From assembly GCF_036417845.1 (NCBI RefSeq), contig NC_089994.1:13596001-13660000 (forward strand): a stretch of 64,000 bases of DNA. The letters are read 5' to 3'. A model generated the notes under the pieces. The model was given only the letters and a program-made list of their open reading frames with translations. It ran no database searches and was not told where the DNA came from. Below are positions 61,756-64,000 of the stretch, in pieces. The first letter of the stretch is position 1; the number at the start of each line of letters is the position of its first letter. A program made the position numbers and the translations under genes. The DNA comes from Apteryx mantelli (lineage: Eukaryota; Chordata; Aves; Apterygiformes; Apterygidae).

Positions 61756-62924
61756 ATAGCAAAGATCCCTCAGGCCCTTTAATGCAACAGAGTTCCCTGA
61801 TAGCACTGCACGGTATATTGTATCGCACTTCACAGTAAAGGTGGTGGCAGCCACAGCAGCACCTTTCTGAAGTTCTGAATAAAGGTTTTCAATTCATTTT
61901 TCAGAAGACTGCCAAGACAGGTTTACTTTCCTAATACCAGACTGGTTTTCTTTGATTTCTTGTATTCTCTCTTCACAAAGTTTTAACTCTAACATGACTT
62001 AAAAATTCTGGAAAAAAAAATCAGTTTAGAAACTTGCAGTATACCTTTTCTCATGCCTAATATAGAGCACTCTAATATAAACATAGCCGGATTTATCAGC
62101 TTTCTTAGTTGACAAACAGAATTCTAGCATTAATTTTGCCTTCCTGTCTCAAGTTCATTCTCTTCATAGGAGCCTTTCAAAACTGAATTTAATGGAGAGC
62201 CGTGTCCCTCAGTGTTTTGCAGGCATTACTTAATTACAGCTTTTAAAACCCTTGTGAGGTATTGTAGGTGTTTTTACGACTACTACAAAGCAGGATAAAA
62301 TGTGATACAAAATACGCACCCTGCATCTGAAAGTGAAGCAATGGCACAGCAATAAAAGCCTGGCATTCAAATCCAACCCCTGCTCCCTAGACAGGGGTAA
62401 TCTTTTCCTTCGTCGGAAGATGTCTACCAACGCCTGTCATTCGCTGGACAACACACCGAAGCCAGGTCTGAAAGGCACCTATGGCATGCATGGTACATAT
62501 AGGATTGGCTGTCTTGTCTCATTCTTGCAACAGTAGATTATTTGTTGGTGATACCAAAACGGGGAATATATCCTGGTAACTGCACACGAAGTTAGTGCCA
62601 GACGGTTAATACTGTGTTACCTGATGTGTACTTCTTGTTAAGCAAAGGGAGGAAGCAGAATGCGCTTCTGAAAGTCACGGCATGTCAGTGAGGGGCAGCA
62701 GCTTTTGAGCAGGGGGTTTGCTTGAGCACACTAAAGCTTTGCAGCAGTGCAGCTGTCAGCTAAACTGGCCAGCGTGAAGCAGGCCAGAGCACGTTGTTTT
62801 TCACTTCTAGGGGTATGTGATATTTCTTTAGATTATGAGCAGGATGTTCAAGAGAATCACTCTGCAAACAATCTGGGGCCTAAATTTCATCCTCATCTAT
62901 ACCACAATAAATCAATATCAACCT

Positions 62925-63136
62925 GAGCACTGGAACAGGTTGCTCAGAGCACTGGAACAGGTTGCCCAGAGAGGTTGTGAAGTCTCCTTCTCTGGAGATA
63001 TTCAAAACGCGCCTGGATGCAATCCTGTGCAATGTGCTCTAGGTGACCCTGCTTGAGCAGGGGGGTTGGACTAGATGATCTCCAGAGGTCCCTTCCAACC
63101 TCAGCGATTCTGTGATTCTGTGATTCTGTGATTCTG
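62925..63136 (+). mobile_element. CR1 LINE, 5'-truncated 3' end
   Basis: Non-LTR retroposon fragment of about 200 bases. It shows the well-known avian CR1 3' end: the GGTTGCCCAGAGAGGTTGTG segment, the TTGGACTAGATGATCTCCAG segment, CCCTTCCAACCTCAG, and then about four ATTCTGTG-type units at 63107-63136. It is severely 5'-truncated, as most bird CR1 copies are, and contains no usable reverse transcriptase. The 5' edge carries a 22-base tandem duplication (62925-62946 and 62947-62968). Divergence from the remembered consensus is small, suggesting a fairly young copy. The open frames on both strands here are artefacts. Confidence 0.95.
63107..63136 (+). repeat. CR1 3' tail microsatellite (ATTCTGTG)n
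   Basis: Nearly four ATTCTGTG units ending in a partial ATTCTG. This marks the 3' terminus and plus-strand orientation of the CR1 copy. Confidence 0.95.
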
Positions 63137-64000
63137 AGTTTCACTAGTGTTAAAAGGAGTATCAGGCAGTCTGGGCCAAGAGAAATCTGACTTCCATGAT
63201 TCAGATATGCTTCTGTGATGGATCTGAACTAAAATCTAGTAATACTCCCATTGGTATATGACAGGTAGGGCCAAGGCACACAACTGGCCCTCAAGTCCCT
63301 GGTTTGGATAATGCTGCAATGAAATTTATGGAAAAGGACAAAGAATACTGTTGTTAAATCAAACTAAACTAGTACTTAGTGCAGGACACACAGAATTAGG
63401 TCTTCAGGACTAGGAAAAAATAATGAAGAAGCAAAACCAAGAAAATTAATCCATCTCTACAAAATATTATCAATATTGGGGGAAAAAACTGTGTAAACAC
63501 TCCTAGTTCTTAGTAGATCTATTTTGAACCTAGTGCATCCTTGACCATTTAAAATGAAGAATTATATCATATCATAGTTATGTGTGTTTCCCTTAGGCTT
63601 TCTAGTATAGTGAGACATGGCCTAATATAAAATATATACAACATATATTTTCCCCATAGTAACAATTTTTTGCCATTAGACATCCACAAATTGGATGCAA
63701 ATACTGCTGTCATAGTTGCCTACTAGTACGGAACTACGCTGACATGTTTCTGACACTGTCCTTACCACTCCATTATTGTGGTAAAGGCCTGTGGCAATAA
63801 AGAAGAGCCTAGGATACAGTTTTTTATATCTTACAAAAGTTTGCTATTCTGAGTGCTGCTGATTTGCAGTATAAACTTTGTCAAATCACATTCAGTGCTC
63901 TAGTTTCCTTAGATGATGGAATAACTATAATGTCTGTCCTCACAGAAGCATTAGGAAGTTTAAATAATTAAGCACTTAACTATTCTAGGATGAAAAGTGA
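63137..64000. other. Unique sequence after the CR1 copy, no gene seen
   Basis: AT-rich DNA without recognisable repeats or coding signatures up to the window end. Confidence 0.55.

Larger units (their letters stand above)
58331..62924. other. Intergenic upstream of FZD10, no gene seen
   Basis: AT-rich DNA with a moderate GC patch near 59160-59330, an A16 run and the GC-rich island at 61530-61755. Open frames up to about 115 codons are unrecognised. Confidence 0.55.

Noticed and set aside
62835-63144. Short open frames on both strands near 63 kb
   Set aside because: They lie in the CR1 3' end and its ATTCTGTG tail, which does not encode protein.
1-64000. CRISPR arrays, tRNA or rRNA genes, and intact retroviral or transposase genes
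   Set aside because: I looked on both strands for regularly spaced repeats, cloverleaf-like A/B boxes, LTR pairs and long enzyme-like frames and saw none.

Overview
This window looks like a gene-poor stretch of a bird genome. The evidence is a CR1 retroposon 3' end at 62925-63136 with the ATTCTGTG-repeat tail typical of birds, an AT-rich background with low density of recognisable interspersed repeats, and one intact vertebrate gene. That gene is an intronless Frizzled receptor on the minus strand at 51930-53687. I identify it as FZD10 from its 585-residue length, its CRD, its C-terminal KTLQSW motif and its ending in TCV. The exact bird species cannot be told from the sequence.

Layout. 1-50800 is a long non-coding region with no gene I can recognise. 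It holds relict SINE and LINE fragments: three MIR-like copies near 2.8, 8.0 and 11.8 kb, two fragments of an old L2/L3-type LINE near 32.6-33.4 and 35.5-35.9 kb, and a LINE-type 3' end near 27.1 kb. It also holds a few degenerate short DNA-transposon-like pieces, microsatellites, a 243-base almost pure purine tract near 41.7-41.9 kb, and several hairpins and palindromes. The strongest of these is a 40-base near-perfect palindrome at 12676-12715. 50810-51929 is the likely 3' UTR of FZD10, with two AATAAA signals at its far end. 51930-53687 is the FZD10 coding region. About 53570-54560 is a CpG island covering the start of the gene and its probable promoter. 54560-64000 is upstream flank, again without a recognisable gene. 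It contains a TG/GA microsatellite, A/T-rich stretches that resemble developmental non-coding elements (including a convergent pair of TCF/LEF-type motifs), a small GC-rich island near 61.5-61.75 kb, and the CR1 copy.

Functionally, the window is one Wnt receptor gene set in a large non-coding territory. This is the arrangement expected for a developmentally regulated gene with distant control elements. I found no operon-like system, CRISPR array, tRNA, rRNA or intact transposon. Most open reading frames outside FZD10 are of the length expected by chance or sit in low-complexity or CpG-island DNA. I see no convincing evidence of an undescribed biological system; the findings are second-look candidates and are scored accordingly.
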